This document shows positions 40,129 through 49,759 of a stretch of 62,000 nucleotides of DNA, in pieces. Where the stretch lies: assembly GCF_000003815.2 (NCBI RefSeq), contig NC_049984.1:21860383-21922382 (forward strand). Reading direction: 5' to 3'. The notes beneath the pieces were generated by a model. The model worked only from the letters and a program-made list of their open reading frames with translations, ran no database searches and was not told the DNA's origin. How positions within the stretch are numbered: the stretch's first letter is position 1; the number at the start of each line of letters is the position of its first letter. This DNA comes from Branchiostoma floridae. Lineage: Eukaryota; Chordata; Leptocardii; Amphioxiformes; Branchiostomatidae. Made by a program: the position numbers and the translations under genes.

Positions 40129-41961
40129 TTACGTTGCATTCTCTTGCTCGCTGTAGCATGTTCCGGAAGCGTGGACCAGTACGTCATCCACGATTACCTC
40201 AACACCCTCGAGACCTCCGAAGATGCTGTCCATCTTCTTCTGGAAAACTTCCTGCGCCGAATGGACGCCAAAAGGAAGACGTGTGAAGCAGTACTGTCCG
40301 AATGCCGTGTTGAAAGTGGTCAGCTTGGAACTCTCTTCGTCCAAACAGATCTGCCAATATCCAGATCTCGCATCTACCACGGCAAAGTACTTCGACCCTG
40401 CGAGACGCGTGGAGATGTCCTCCAGCGTTGGAAGCTGGTAATGCTCGCGCTTTATAGCCTTGTTTAGATCCCGCGGATCTAGACATATCCTCAACTTCCC
40501 TGACTTGGGCTTCTCTACTACAACTAGTGAGTTTACCCATTCGGTGGGTTCATCTACCTTCTGTATGACCCCTAGAGATTCCATACGATCAAGTTCTTTC
40601 TTCAAAGGCTCCCTCAGTGATACTGGGAACTTTCTCGGTGCGTGGACTACCGGTTCTACGTTTGGGTCCACTTTGATTCTGTATTCGCTAGGGAGTCGTC
40701 CTATCCCCTGGAACACGTCGCTGTACTCTTGCTTGATGCTTTCCGCTGTCTCGCTGTCTCGCTTGACGGTGAGTACCAGCTGGATCAGTTTTAGGGACAG
40801 ACATGCCTTTAAACTCAGGACCGGAGTTGCATTGGCTTTTACCACAAAGAAATCCAGCGTTCCGGATCTTCCCTTGTAGTTGCATCGTAGGCTGCACTTT
40901 CCCTTTACTTCTAAAGGAGTGTTTCCGTAGCCAAACAAACGAGTTTTTGTCGGTTCAAGACTGGAGTTTCTGCTCCTCAGCTTGATCCAGTCCCTTTCGG
41001 GTAGCACATTTACCTGCGCTCCCGTATCCAACTTGCACTTGAGGCTTTCGCTGGTTCCGGCGATGTGTAGGTCGACGAAAGCCTGGTCTCCCTCAACTTT
41101 CTTCTTGTGTACCGCCTCTATGTGGAAGTCTTGGAATTCTTCCTCTGGAGACCTGACTTCGCTCACACTCTTCGATCGGCACACTGCAGCAAAGTGGTTC
41201 TTTTTTCCGCACTTTCTGCATTCTTTTCCGTTTGCAGGACACTTGTCTGCTGTGTTGTGGCCTTTGCCACATCTTCCACATGCGTTGGTTGGCCTCGTGT
41301 ACCTGGGCTTTCCTCTCCCGCCACCCCCCGTTGCTCTAGTTTTTCTGAAAGGTCTGGGCGGGACGTAGGGTGTCCTGTGTTGGGCCTGCACTCCATGCAC
41401 ATCGTTGCTGGGAACTGGTTGGGCGATCGATTTCAAAGTTGATTGGTCGGACTCATAGGTCCTGGCTACCCGTATGGCCTCATCCAACTTCAGTTCAGAC
41501 CCCTTGCCGATCAGTTTCTTCCTAACTTCGTTTGAGTTGGTCCCGAACACTAACCGGTCTAATACCATTTCGTTGGTATCCTTGAAATTACAATCTTTCG
41601 CTAGATTGATTAATGCTCTAATAAACTGTTCCACTGGCTCATTCGGGCCTTGGGTTCGGTTGTGGAATCTGTATCTCGCCAGCACCTGGTTTGATTTTGG
41701 CTTGACATACGTTGCAAATTTGTCGTAGTACGTTTTCAGTTTTTTCTTGTCGTCGCCTTCTGCATACTCAAACGTGTTCAATATGTCTCTACCAGACGGG
41801 TTTATCCAGATCTTCAAGTACGAGATCTTGACCTCTTCGTCCTGGTCTTTTAATGGACCGGAGAACATCAGTTCTACATGTTCCTTAAATCTCTTCCATG
41901 CCTCATCTAGGGCTGGGCTGGTCCAGTCAATTTCCGGACATTTACCACCATATGATACCAT
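40129..41961 (-). pseudogene. Gypsy Gag-protease-RT frame, truncated after the RT VDD motif
   Basis: From the ATG at 41961: Gag (ALDEAWKRFKEHVEL, RYRFHNRTQGPNEPVEQFI), two CCHC knuckles (CGRCGKGHNTADKC, CRKCGKKNHFAAVC), retropepsin (CKLDTGAQVNVLP), RT (LRICLDPRDLNKAI, FAVVDARSGYWQI, FTRLPFGVHSAQEVF, VIVDDVLVHAS). After HASGT the frame closes at a TAA. The expected continuation (MLQRARECNVKLNEEK ... FFGHILTGDGLKPDQE) is in another frame, with roughly ten residues missing, so a small deletion occurred here. Confidence 0.9.
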
Positions 41962-42341
41962 AGTTCGTCTGTTGTGTCGTCTAGTACACCCGTTACACAG
42001 CAATCTTCACCTTAAGCTTCCTGGTTTCTACGTGGGCGCAGCCATATTGTTTTGGAACTGTCAAAGTCTTGATGGATTGGCTAGCACCTTTCTGGGACCT
42101 TTGCCCCCTTTACTGTGACCTTCCACTGCTAACTACCTTGTCAAGCAGCAGTCTTGCGGGTGACGTTTCTAGGACACTTCGGGTATCACTTACACCCCTT
42201 TCCAGACTCCAGACTCTCCTGGGGTTGAAGGAATGTAAAGCTTGTACCTTTTTCCCGCTCGTCTCTCCTCGTGGCATGGAGTTTTCTCTGCAAACTTCAC
42301 CTTTTTCCTTCTTCTTCCGAGAAGATGATGGGTTCGATCAG

Positions 42342-42351
42342 TCTGACACCA
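42342..42351 (-). promoter_or_regulatory. Gypsy primer-binding site, tRNA-Leu-like
   Basis: The minus strand directly after the 5' LTR reads TGGTGTCAGA, complementary to a tRNA 3' end TCTGACACCA. CTGACACCA is the end of many animal leucine tRNAs. There is no spacer between LTR and site. Confidence 0.7.
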
Positions 42352-42606
42352 TGTTGTACCCGTTGGTGGTTCTTGTAAGGATTCAGGCAGAGACTGCTTG
42401 TACTACTAGACTATGTATTCAGTAAAGTGTTAGTAGGATACAGTTCTGCATGTGTGCTCAGTCCAGGGTCCGGTAGGAAAGAGAAAGTCAAAGTCCGGTG
42501 CCTCTTTCTCGAGGTCTTCAGTTACTTAATATTCAGATGTTGGGCTGTGTACATTGGAGTAAGAGGGGTGTCTTTTCTATACTATTTTTATACTGATATC
42601 ACAACA
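42352..42606 (-). repeat. Gypsy 5' LTR
   Basis: 255 bp, identical by eye to the 3' LTR. It is flanked outside by TGTAT (42607-42611), matching 37785-37789. Confidence 0.92.
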
Positions 42607-42995
42607 TGTATCACATAGTGATTCGTGCAAATTTCATAATATTCGTGCGTTTTCGCATAGCGATTCGTGCTAATTTCATAATATTCGTGCGTTTTGGCAT
42701 AGTGATTCGTGTGTATCACGTAATATTCGTACGAATTTCATAGGGTTCGGCACCCCTGGTGTAGGAAAATCATATAGACATAACAGTAGCCATGTCATCT
42801 TGACTTGAGGGATGACAACAGGTGATGAGGAATTGATTATTTGTTTGGAATGTTGACAGAACACTACATGTTCATCACACAAAATGTAACGTAGCACAAG
42901 AGGATCTTATATTAATTATTACATTTATAAACATTGCGAGACAATGATATCTGTTTAATGAATTCTTTCGAGTTCTGATCATGTCATATTCACAG

Positions 42996-43100
42996 GAAAT
43001 CGGGGAAGATCCAGCCAAGCGACTGCAGATTGTGACCAACGCGAGGCATGCACAAAGGAGAAACTGATACCGGTCTGACATCATGGCCCTGGGACAAAAA
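42996..43100 (+). pseudogene. Transposase-like exon with VTNARHAQRRN and one in-frame TGA
   Basis: After TATTCACAG: EIGEDPAKRLQIVTNARH, AQRRN, TGA, YRSDIMALGQK, then GTAGGT. In the family I recall, this block is xx(T/D)ARHGxRxNSxxxDVVxxG, so the stop sits where Ser is usual (TCA to TGA). Phase is 0 and matches the next exon. Confidence 0.5.
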
Positions 43101-43307
43101 GTAGGTCAACTTTCCAGGTGTGTTTTAATGATAGTGGCTATCCATGTAATTAACCAACACAAGAATCTTGAGACACAGAACACTGCAGTGAAGATTTAAA
43201 AGCAACAGAATTAGTATAAGACATTAATTTAAAATTGCTTTCATGTGTACTTACCTATAGATGGCATTATTTATCTTCATCTTGGACTTCTTTTCTGAAA
43301 CTACAAG

Positions 43308-43407
43308 GTGCTCACCTGCGCGTCGGTCACTAGACAGGAACTGCGATCTAGCCAGATGCACGAGGTGCTAGGCACACAGCGCCTTTACAAGTATTTTGAT
43401 GAACTCG
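43308..43407 (+). CDS. Transposase-like exon, second of three in phase
   Basis: VLTCASVTRQELRSSQMHE, VLGTQRLYKYFDEL then a GTTTGT donor, phase 1. It corresponds to the 'VTKxxxxxSQxHExxGxxRLYxYF' part of the same family. Open. Confidence 0.5.
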
Positions 43408-43606
43408 GTTTGTATTACTCCATTATTCTGTCATTTCCATTCAGCAATTTTAGTCATTTCTAGTTTGTGAACAAATTTGTGCAATTACAATCAAGAAGAT
43501 ATACAGTTATTACCATATTATTGATACATGCGTAATCTATCCCAAGCATAACTTGAACTTGGCAAAGACATTTCAACATATCGGCTGCCCTCTTGTGTCG
43601 TAACAG

Positions 43607-43723
43607 GGGACCAGATCGTGGACCACGCCCATGACAGGAACAAGACCATCAGCAAGATGGTGAGGGAGCGGCCGCCCTATGCGGATTGCACCAGGACCAC
43701 CAACAGCAAAGATACCTGGCATG
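43607..43723 (+). CDS. Transposase-like exon with DHAHDRNKTISKMV and DTWH
   Basis: From CGTAACAG in phase 1: GDQIVDHAHDRNKTISKM, VRERPPYADCTRTTNSK, DTWH, then GTGAGA. HDRNxxI(S/N)KxxR...(N)DxWH is the signature segment of a transposase-like family in lancelets, corals and fishes, with a likely catalytic Asp. The frame is open and phases agree across all three exons. Confidence 0.55.
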
Positions 43724-44270
43724 GTGAGACAATGCAATGTATTATAGTCTTGATAATGAAAGTCAAGCTTTTCTGATTATCAACTTTTCATATTTGCTGT
43801 CTTTGCAAAGTATGGCAAATTGATCTCTTCTAACCAATTCAAATTGGAAAACAAAATTTACAACTATCAAACTAAATTCACATCTACAACTATGGATACC
43901 TCAATGGTGTCACTTCATTTTTGTTAGGAGTACAATCAAGGCTACAATATGACATACAATTTATTATCCATTTTGGTGCAATATACATATTTAGCTTATA
44001 GGATGATGATGTATCAATGGCATAGTGGTAAGCCATTTATGGTGTCTGAGTCAATTTAGCCTCTCAAAACTAATTTGGCCTAGTGGCTAAATTATTTTAT
44101 GGTCGTCCAGATTTCGCGTCTTTAAATTGCATAGTAAGGTTGTTCAGCAAAATAGTACATGTTTTGAAATGAGGACCTGGATATTGAACAGGAACATGTG
44201 TCTAATCAATAACATTGAGTTTGTTTCCTTATTAACGTTTTCTGCTCATTTATCTAAAGCACTGACAAGT
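43724..44270 (+). other. Intron
   Basis: AT-rich spacer between the DTWH exon and the PHD-like exon. Nothing recognised. Confidence 0.4.
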
Positions 44271-44433
44271 GTGCAGCCACTCTCACACTGGGCTGTGTAA
44301 GGAAGGAGCCCTGGACATGAACCAGTGCATGTCATGTCAGTCATGGTATCACTACAAGTGTGTGTCCATCCCAGAATCTGAGAAGTGGGAAACACTGGAC
44401 TCCCACTACTGCGCGAAAAACAAGTGTGTTTGA
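44271..44433 (+). CDS. PHD-like zinc finger exon
   Basis: Frame CSHSHTGLCKEGALDMNQCM, SCQSWYHYKCVSIPESEKW, ETLDSHYCAKNKCV then TGA. Cys/His order (C..C, C-x2-C, H-x2-C, C-x4-C) and the MxQCxxCxxWYHxxCV core fit a PHD-type finger, which usually reads histone H3 tails. The last pair has four residues between Cys instead of two. The acceptor is inferred at TGACAAG; a different frame would be used by an AG 10 bp upstream. Confidence 0.5.
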
Positions 44434-45028
44434 GACTGTTCCAAACATAACATTAGTATGGCCCAAAAAACAGATAGTGGATAGAGTTTAGAAACCGTCT
44501 GACATTTCGGACAGCATCTGCTGTCTATTAAATGTGAGTTTCCATCATCTGTCCAATCGCTTGAGTAACTGTTTCTAAAACTGGTCATTTTGTGATCCCA
44601 AAACATTGAATTTGTAATTTTGAAGTTGTAAATTGGAACAAATTACTTTCCGAACCAGATTTTCCTTTTGCAATTTAATTAAAACCTGATCATGTTAGAA
44701 CCTTCATTGAGGTGCTGATAGTGTTACAATGGAGAATGCACTTATTATAGTCACTCTTATCTTGGTACAAAAAAAACATAAATTGATATTATGTATCGGT
44801 TATTACCTCCATGAAAAATGGAGGTATAGTTTTGAGTGTGTCTGTCTGTCTTGTATTGACGGGTATACGCGTCAATGTTAATTTCCTCATGTAATGTTAC
44901 TTATTATTTTCATTTGATATGTATGTCTGGGGTTACCCCCGGGGCACTTTGAAAAACGCCTAAAATAGACGCTATATTGCACCTGGTAAAAAAATAAAAC
45001 AAACATATAAACTGTGTTCTGCTTTCAG
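44434..45028 (+). other. Intron or spacer
   Basis: No exon seen. A short palindrome-rich AT region, nothing else recognised. Confidence 0.35.
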
Positions 45029-45136
45029 GTCGAGCCGTTGAACACTGAGAAGAGGCGTAAAACAAAAGCCCTGGAGGCCCAGGACAAGGAGGGAACAGAC
45101 AACACCATGTCTACCCTGGCCAATGAAGGCATTACG
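45029..45136 (+). CDS. Short charged exon
   Basis: CTGCTTTCAG precedes 36 codons in phase 0: VEPLNTEKRRKTKALEAQD, KEGTDNTMSTLANEGIT, then GTACGT. Open; lysine-rich linker type. Confidence 0.45.
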
Positions 45137-45434
45137 GTACGTTACGTTCCTCTATTACTACGATAGCTTTTTATCTTCACATTCATATAAACGGTGCTGA
45201 ACAGGAGAGAACTGCTGGTTGATTGATTAAGACCACCAACCTAGCTCGTTAGCCCCAATCCTGCCTTAGACAGAACTAGACCGTGGGTTTTCGACAATAT
45301 CCGCCCACTTCACTTTACAAATTGGATACTACAACTACTACTACCCCATCCGATGTCCCCATGGATGGTGGACTATTGTGCTGTTCAACTGCCGTTATTT
45401 TGACACTATATTATATTTACTCTACTGTGCACAG

Positions 45435-45543
45435 GATGGAGCGACGCGTGTACTGGGGCAAGGTGCACAGGCCCTTTGACGATCCCTCATCACAGATCAT
45501 CATAGATGGAATTGACCAGAACAAGACAGCCATCCGACATTTT
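45435..45543 (+). CDS. Exon with IIIDGIDQNKT, counterpart of the 19.9-kb exon
   Basis: After GTGCACAG: MERRVYWGKVHRPFDDPS, SQIIIDGIDQNKTAIRHF, then GTTTAG, or a stop if read through. Shares the IIIDGxDQxKTxxxH core with the minus-strand exon at 19928-20472; I associate it with DUF7869-type proteins. Confidence 0.5.
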
Positions 45544-46192
45544 GTTTAGAAAACACAGGTACGTCTATATTCCAATTTTTAATCACTGTTGTCGGAATGG
45601 ACACATTCAAGTCATGTAGTAGATACATTTGGAATGGAATGTAGATCACAGCGGGTGCCGGCGCGGCCCACTGAACACTGTCCCCAATGTAACAGGAGAA
45701 CGTTAATCCGGGGCACTAAACTTATCTGCCTTACGATTTTTTAATGATTAACCTTTAATGCCTCGAAGGGTGGGATAAATTTCCCGACTAATACGATATC
45801 TCCGCGACTGAACCTCTGCTTGGAGAATAAGTTACTTGCACAACTGAATACTACACACTTCATTTTATTGCACGGAATACCAACCCCAAACCCGTGTTGT
45901 AACTTGAAGACACGTCAAGGGGGCAATTGAAGACAAGATACCGGTTAAACAGGCGACCCTTTTGGTACTCCAGGCCCTGCCGGCCATTAAGGATGACGTT
46001 CGTGCCCGACTTGTAGTAAAACGCCGAATTGTAAGAAACGGGAAGAAGCGCCGAGAGAGAGAGAGCGGAAATAGTACGTATGAGGAATACACTGCAATTA
46101 CTGTAATTCAGAAAAAAAACAGAGTGTCTGTAAGCGTCCGTAGAAACCTAAAACAAACATCAAGTAAATTACGATTTATCATATACTTACAG
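45544..46192 (+). other. Spacer with a basic unassigned frame
   Basis: A frame at about 45950-46090 (VLQALPAIKDDVRARLVVK, RRIVRNGKKRRERESGN) looks coding and nuclear-signal-like but lacks clear splice sites. Confidence 0.3.
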
Positions 46193-46465
46193 ATTACGTA
46201 ATCTCCAAGCAGATCTTGCTGTGGCAGATGGAAGGAAGCTGTGGCCAATAACACTCCTCTGCCGGATAAACTCCTTCCCATTTGTTTGTTTGTTTGTTTT
46301 ATTAGGATCTCCATTAGCAGTACCACCGAAGAGGTACCGCTATTCTTCCTGGAGTCCGGCACGTATAAATATATACAGTAAAACGAACATAATCAACACA
46401 ACTTATACAATTGGTAATCAGAAAAGTAACAAAAACAGCAAGATCTGCTTGGAGATTACAGATTA
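46193..46465 (-). mobile_element. LINE 3' tail with (GTTT)n, flanked by a 24-bp inverted repeat
   Basis: On the minus strand the segment reads AGCGGTACC...CTAATGGAGATCCTAATAAAAC then (AAAC)n at about 46275-46295. GCTAATGGAGATCCTAATAAA is a common 3' end of CR1/Crack-type LINEs. Outside it GTAATCTCCAAGCAGATCTT (46198 on) pairs with its exact complement ending about 46459, a 24-bp inverted repeat. The flank may be an older palindromic target or element. Confidence 0.55.
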
Positions 46466-48091
46466 CGTACTAGTAGCCATACTGCAAAGGACAACCTTCT
46501 CATTGATCTTCGCACGCGAAGAAAAAGCCATCATCATCACTAATGGCGAGCAGTACACCACGGCTGTTAGCCAAACATCCACTATTCGCAAACTTGATAT
46601 TTTGACTATCTTTTACCCTACCACTAGCTCGAAAATCAAATGCCGCCACTAACACGTGCCGCACATGTACATAAGTAATTATGGTGTAATGACTATTTCC
46701 TCTGTAAGACGCGGTCCTACTGTTTGATTAAATAACAATCTCAGTCGATAGACGGTGTTTATTGATAACTATTTATACTAGTATGGGGGACAAATATTTC
46801 GCAAATCTTACTAATAATCTTACTAATGATTTTTCTTCCTACAGAGCAAGAGCAAGAGCGAGAGAAAACCAGACCATCCAAAGGCAAGCCTTATAAAAAG
46901 ATTTATCTTTAGTTTATAGTTATTTCACCATCAAAGCTGTTGATTATAGACTTCAAATGCCATATAATGTACCGTGGACTAGATGACAAATAAACCGGAG
47001 CCTAGCCTCTGCTTGGCGAGTACTTGATACCCCGTCCCGCCTCTTTACGCTTGACTTGATTTGAGGCCGATCAGTTCACGTATGTGTATGTGGGGGACTT
47101 TTTGACGGAAGGGGAATATGGATTGAGCACGTGGATTGAGGCACTGTAACGAAATTGCTGCCACTACCAAGGATAGAATGTCCTTGCCACTACTAGCCCC
47201 CGACGACTGGAACTACTGCTTGAAGAAACTTGATAAACCGTAGCGACTCACGCCCACCGCACTTAACTTTCTAGATTTGACTAGAACTCAGTTGTGCCAA
47301 GTTGGCAGCTTGTTAACCCGTGGCGACTACTAAACGCATTGAGGTTAGAATAAACTTCTTCTGGGGTCGGGGCCAATATTTACGGGGCAAAGATTAATGT
47401 CATGTATGCATTGATCACATGATCACCCAGGAAAAGTTGACATTTTAATTTTGACAAGCATGAATGACATGTGAAGGCTGCACTTGCGCGAAACTGCTGT
47501 TATGTTAATCTACCAATCTAACACAAAAGACTAGTGGAGAATGGAAACGCTTGTTCTACCATATATCACCAATGCCTAGGAAAAAATTGTGTTTCCTGTT
47601 TCGTACCTACCCTAGCTTTTTTTCGGTGGGCAGTGGAGTCACATAGCCTCAAATTAGAATTTTTCTTCTGACTGCATCTTATTGAAGTAAAACAATGCTT
47701 GAATAAATGTATCTATTATGCACAAAATGAAAGTTTGACATTGAAAGACAAGTGTCCTCTTTCAGTTTAATTTGTTCGACTGTATTGTAATATTTATCAC
47801 TGGAGTTTGGCCAGCCTAAAAAAATTACCCCAAAAAATCCCTACCTACCAACCTTTTTTACTGGGCTGAAACAGGAATCAGAACATTTTCCCCTAGGCCT
47901 TTTACAAAACATTGGAGGACAGCTAGTGAATGTATCGTTATGTGTCTCTTCAGTTCCTTGTCTCAAGTGATATTGTATTGATGTAATTCATGAAAAGGCC
48001 CACAAGACAACTAGCTTGCAAAAATGTCAAACTAATCCAAAAAAGGCAAATCAGTATTAAAATGTACATTTCATTCCATTTGCAGTATTAG
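46466..48091 (+). other. Gene-poor stretch
   Basis: Short frames only. A Ser/Lys-rich stretch (AGCAAGAGCAAGAGCGAGAG) after an AG at about 46844 might be a tiny exon. Otherwise nothing recognised. Confidence 0.35.
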
Positions 48092-48155
48092 TGTGATGTT
48101 TGTGGTGACATGAGCAAGACGTGCAGTCATGTCGTGATTGAACACCCGCAAGAAG
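48092..48155 (+). CDS. First recognised exon of the OTU gene, Cys/His-rich
   Basis: Starting after TATTAG: CDVCGDMSKTCSHVVIEH, PQE, phase 1, before GTATGA. C-x2-C and C-x-H suggest a zinc site just N-terminal to the protease. It splices in frame (G + AC) to 48409. Confidence 0.45.
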
Positions 48156-48408
48156 GTATGAAATCTATATGTCTGTGCATTTGTGACATGGACAATTCTT
48201 ACATTATTACACTTTATTAATAGAACATTATATATGTGCACACTTAATTTTATCACTGTTGGACATTATCATGTTCAAAACATGGCTTCCAGTTGGGCAT
48301 GTAGAAAGGCATGTCTTTTATCAATGGTTATGTCCTCAGAGCTCAGAAGAATAAACAAGGTCAGTCAAGAGGCTAGCTAACTGTTAACAACTTTTCTTCT
48401 GTTCTCAG

Positions 48409-48617
48409 ACAATGGATACGGAAATGACGACATGCAACAGATGAAGGCAAACTTGGCGGCTGAAAATCTGGTGGTGCGGGATTTTATCACCGCAGATGGC
48501 AATTGCCAGTTTTCAGCTGTCAGTGACCAAGTGAGCCGACTGAAAAGGGGCTACATGACAGCCAACTGCCTAAGAGAGATAGTAGTCAGCTATCTGAAAA
48601 ACATCCCTGTGCCAGAG
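48409..48617 (+). CDS. OTU cysteine protease exon with the catalytic Asp and Cys
   Basis: From TCTGTTCTCAG: MKANLAAENLVVRDFITA, DGNCQFSAVSDQVSRLKRG, ANCLREIVVSYLKNIPVPE, then GTAAGT. xxDGNCxFxAxSDQ is the OTU catalytic motif (Asp and nucleophile Cys). OTU enzymes cleave ubiquitin-like linkages; stand-alone OTU domains are also part of KDZ/Zisupton-type and other large transposons. Phase 0 to the next exon. Confidence 0.8.
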
Positions 48618-49057
48618 GTAAGTAACATTGCTGTAACATCTTCAAAGCCAGTTTCTTATAGTCAATATAAGCTCCTTGGTTATACAATGCACCCTTTGTA
48701 ATTGTTGTACACATAAACTTTCATTTGACTATCATGTTAACGTTATTTTTACATGAAGAAATGATGCTTCAGAGAGCCTTACAAATGGTAACTAGACAAG
48801 CTTTAATAACGTTTTCTTCTCAGGGTGATAGTCATAGTGACTATGTACAATAGATGTACATAATGTACATATCAGAGACACAACAATGTTTAACCAATCT
48901 TCATGTTCACTAGTTCTTGAATGCCAGAAGCACAATAACGGGAGGGGTCCATTTTTCGACAGGGGGTCCAAGTTACTATTTGTTGCTGATATAATTGATG
49001 CTATTGACACAGGAACATTCATGTATTTTCCATCCCAATTTTTGCCTTTCTTTAAAG

Positions 49058-49217
49058 CCTAGTTCGGAACATACTGTGGCAAACTTTGTCCAGGGAGACT
49101 TTGACGCATACCTGGACAGGATGGCAGTTAATGGGGAATGGGGTGATCATGTCACTCTACAGGCCATGGCAAACCTACTCAACCTGCCAATACATGTGGT
49201 GTCAAGCAGCTATGTAG
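49058..49217 (+). CDS. OTU exon, central part
   Basis: After TTCTTTAAAG: PSSEHTVANFVQGDFDAYL, DRMAVNGEWGDHVTLQAMA, NLLNLPIHVVSSSYV. This matches the (F)xxYLDxMxxxGxWGDHxTLQAxAxxLxxPIxVxSS segment of OTU domains. Two donors are possible (49214 or 49218); the second keeps the next exon in frame as GEQTPVSLQ. Confidence 0.75.
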
Positions 49218-49510
49218 GTTTAATGTAATATTGTGCACTGTACAATATATGATGCATGATTTAGATGTAAAGCTCTCCATATTTATGGTTTTGATTTTGA
49301 TTCCAACATTACTTTAAACTCATGGCAGACCTTCTTTCAAAACTATGATACATGCATGTAATATATTCTATTATATGTATTCAAATGATATATACTTTGA
49401 CCTTTCTGAAGATTCAATTGTTTTATATTACACTGTCTACATAAAAATGTTTTCCCAAAATGCTCTATGGCCATGTGTATTTCTTTCAAACTGTTTAATG
49501 TTCCATGTAG

Positions 49511-49654
49511 GCGAGCAGACACCAGTATCTTTACAAGATATACCCATAGAGGATGCCTGAGGAAGATTACCCTGAGGGACATGCCACCGATGATGTCATC
49601 CTCCTAGGGTACCTGGGGAGATCACATTATATCAGCCTGGAGATTTGTGAAGAG
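49511..49654 (+). pseudogene. OTU exon with the catalytic His, frameshifted
   Basis: Reads GEQTPVSLQDIPIEDA then TGA in one frame, and PEEDYPEGHATDDVIL, LGYLGRSHYISLEICEE in the next, ending at GTAAAG. LGxxxxxHYxSLE carries the catalytic His of OTU proteases. A single-base shift near 49557 separates the halves, so as assembled the enzyme would lose its His. Confidence 0.7.
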
Positions 49655-49759
49655 GTAAAGCCATACAGCATGTAATTATAACATATACTGTAGTAAGCTG
49701 ATGCAATATCAAAAACATACCTCAGACTTTGCATGATCCAAAGCCTACTTCACTTTTCC

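Larger units (their letters stand above)
37790..42606 (-). mobile_element. Ty3/Gypsy LTR retrotransposon, recent but coding-defective
   Basis: 4,817 bp on the minus strand, with TGTAT target duplications, 255-bp LTRs, primer-binding site, gag-pol and polypurine tract in canonical order (gag, protease, RT, RNase H, integrase). The RT block (KPKSGKLRICLDPRDLNKAI) is of the K02A2.6-like type found in animals. Apparent LTR identity implies a recent insertion, yet pol carries several frameshifts. Confidence 0.92.
37408..42758. mobile_element. Foldback element FB-2, left end truncated, split by the Gypsy insertion
   Basis: 37408-37784 and 42607-42758 are two halves of a second FB copy. The left half starts mid-arm (GATACACACGAATC), lacking the first ~50 bp, and includes the same core (GGGTCACGTGAC, CAAGATGGCGGCTTCT). 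The right half resumes inside the right arm and ends GGCACCCCTG. The Gypsy element sits between, with TGTAT duplicated at 37785-37789 and 42607-42611. FB-2 therefore predates the Gypsy insertion. Confidence 0.8.

Noticed and set aside
38269-42425. Many plus-strand open frames of 60-140 codons across the Gypsy element
   Set aside because: They are antisense shadows of gag-pol; the minus strand carries the recognisable motifs.
37865-42618. Identical plus-strand peptide starting MLVGYSSACVLSPG at 37865 and 42427
   Set aside because: It is the antisense of the two LTR copies, not a duplicated gene.
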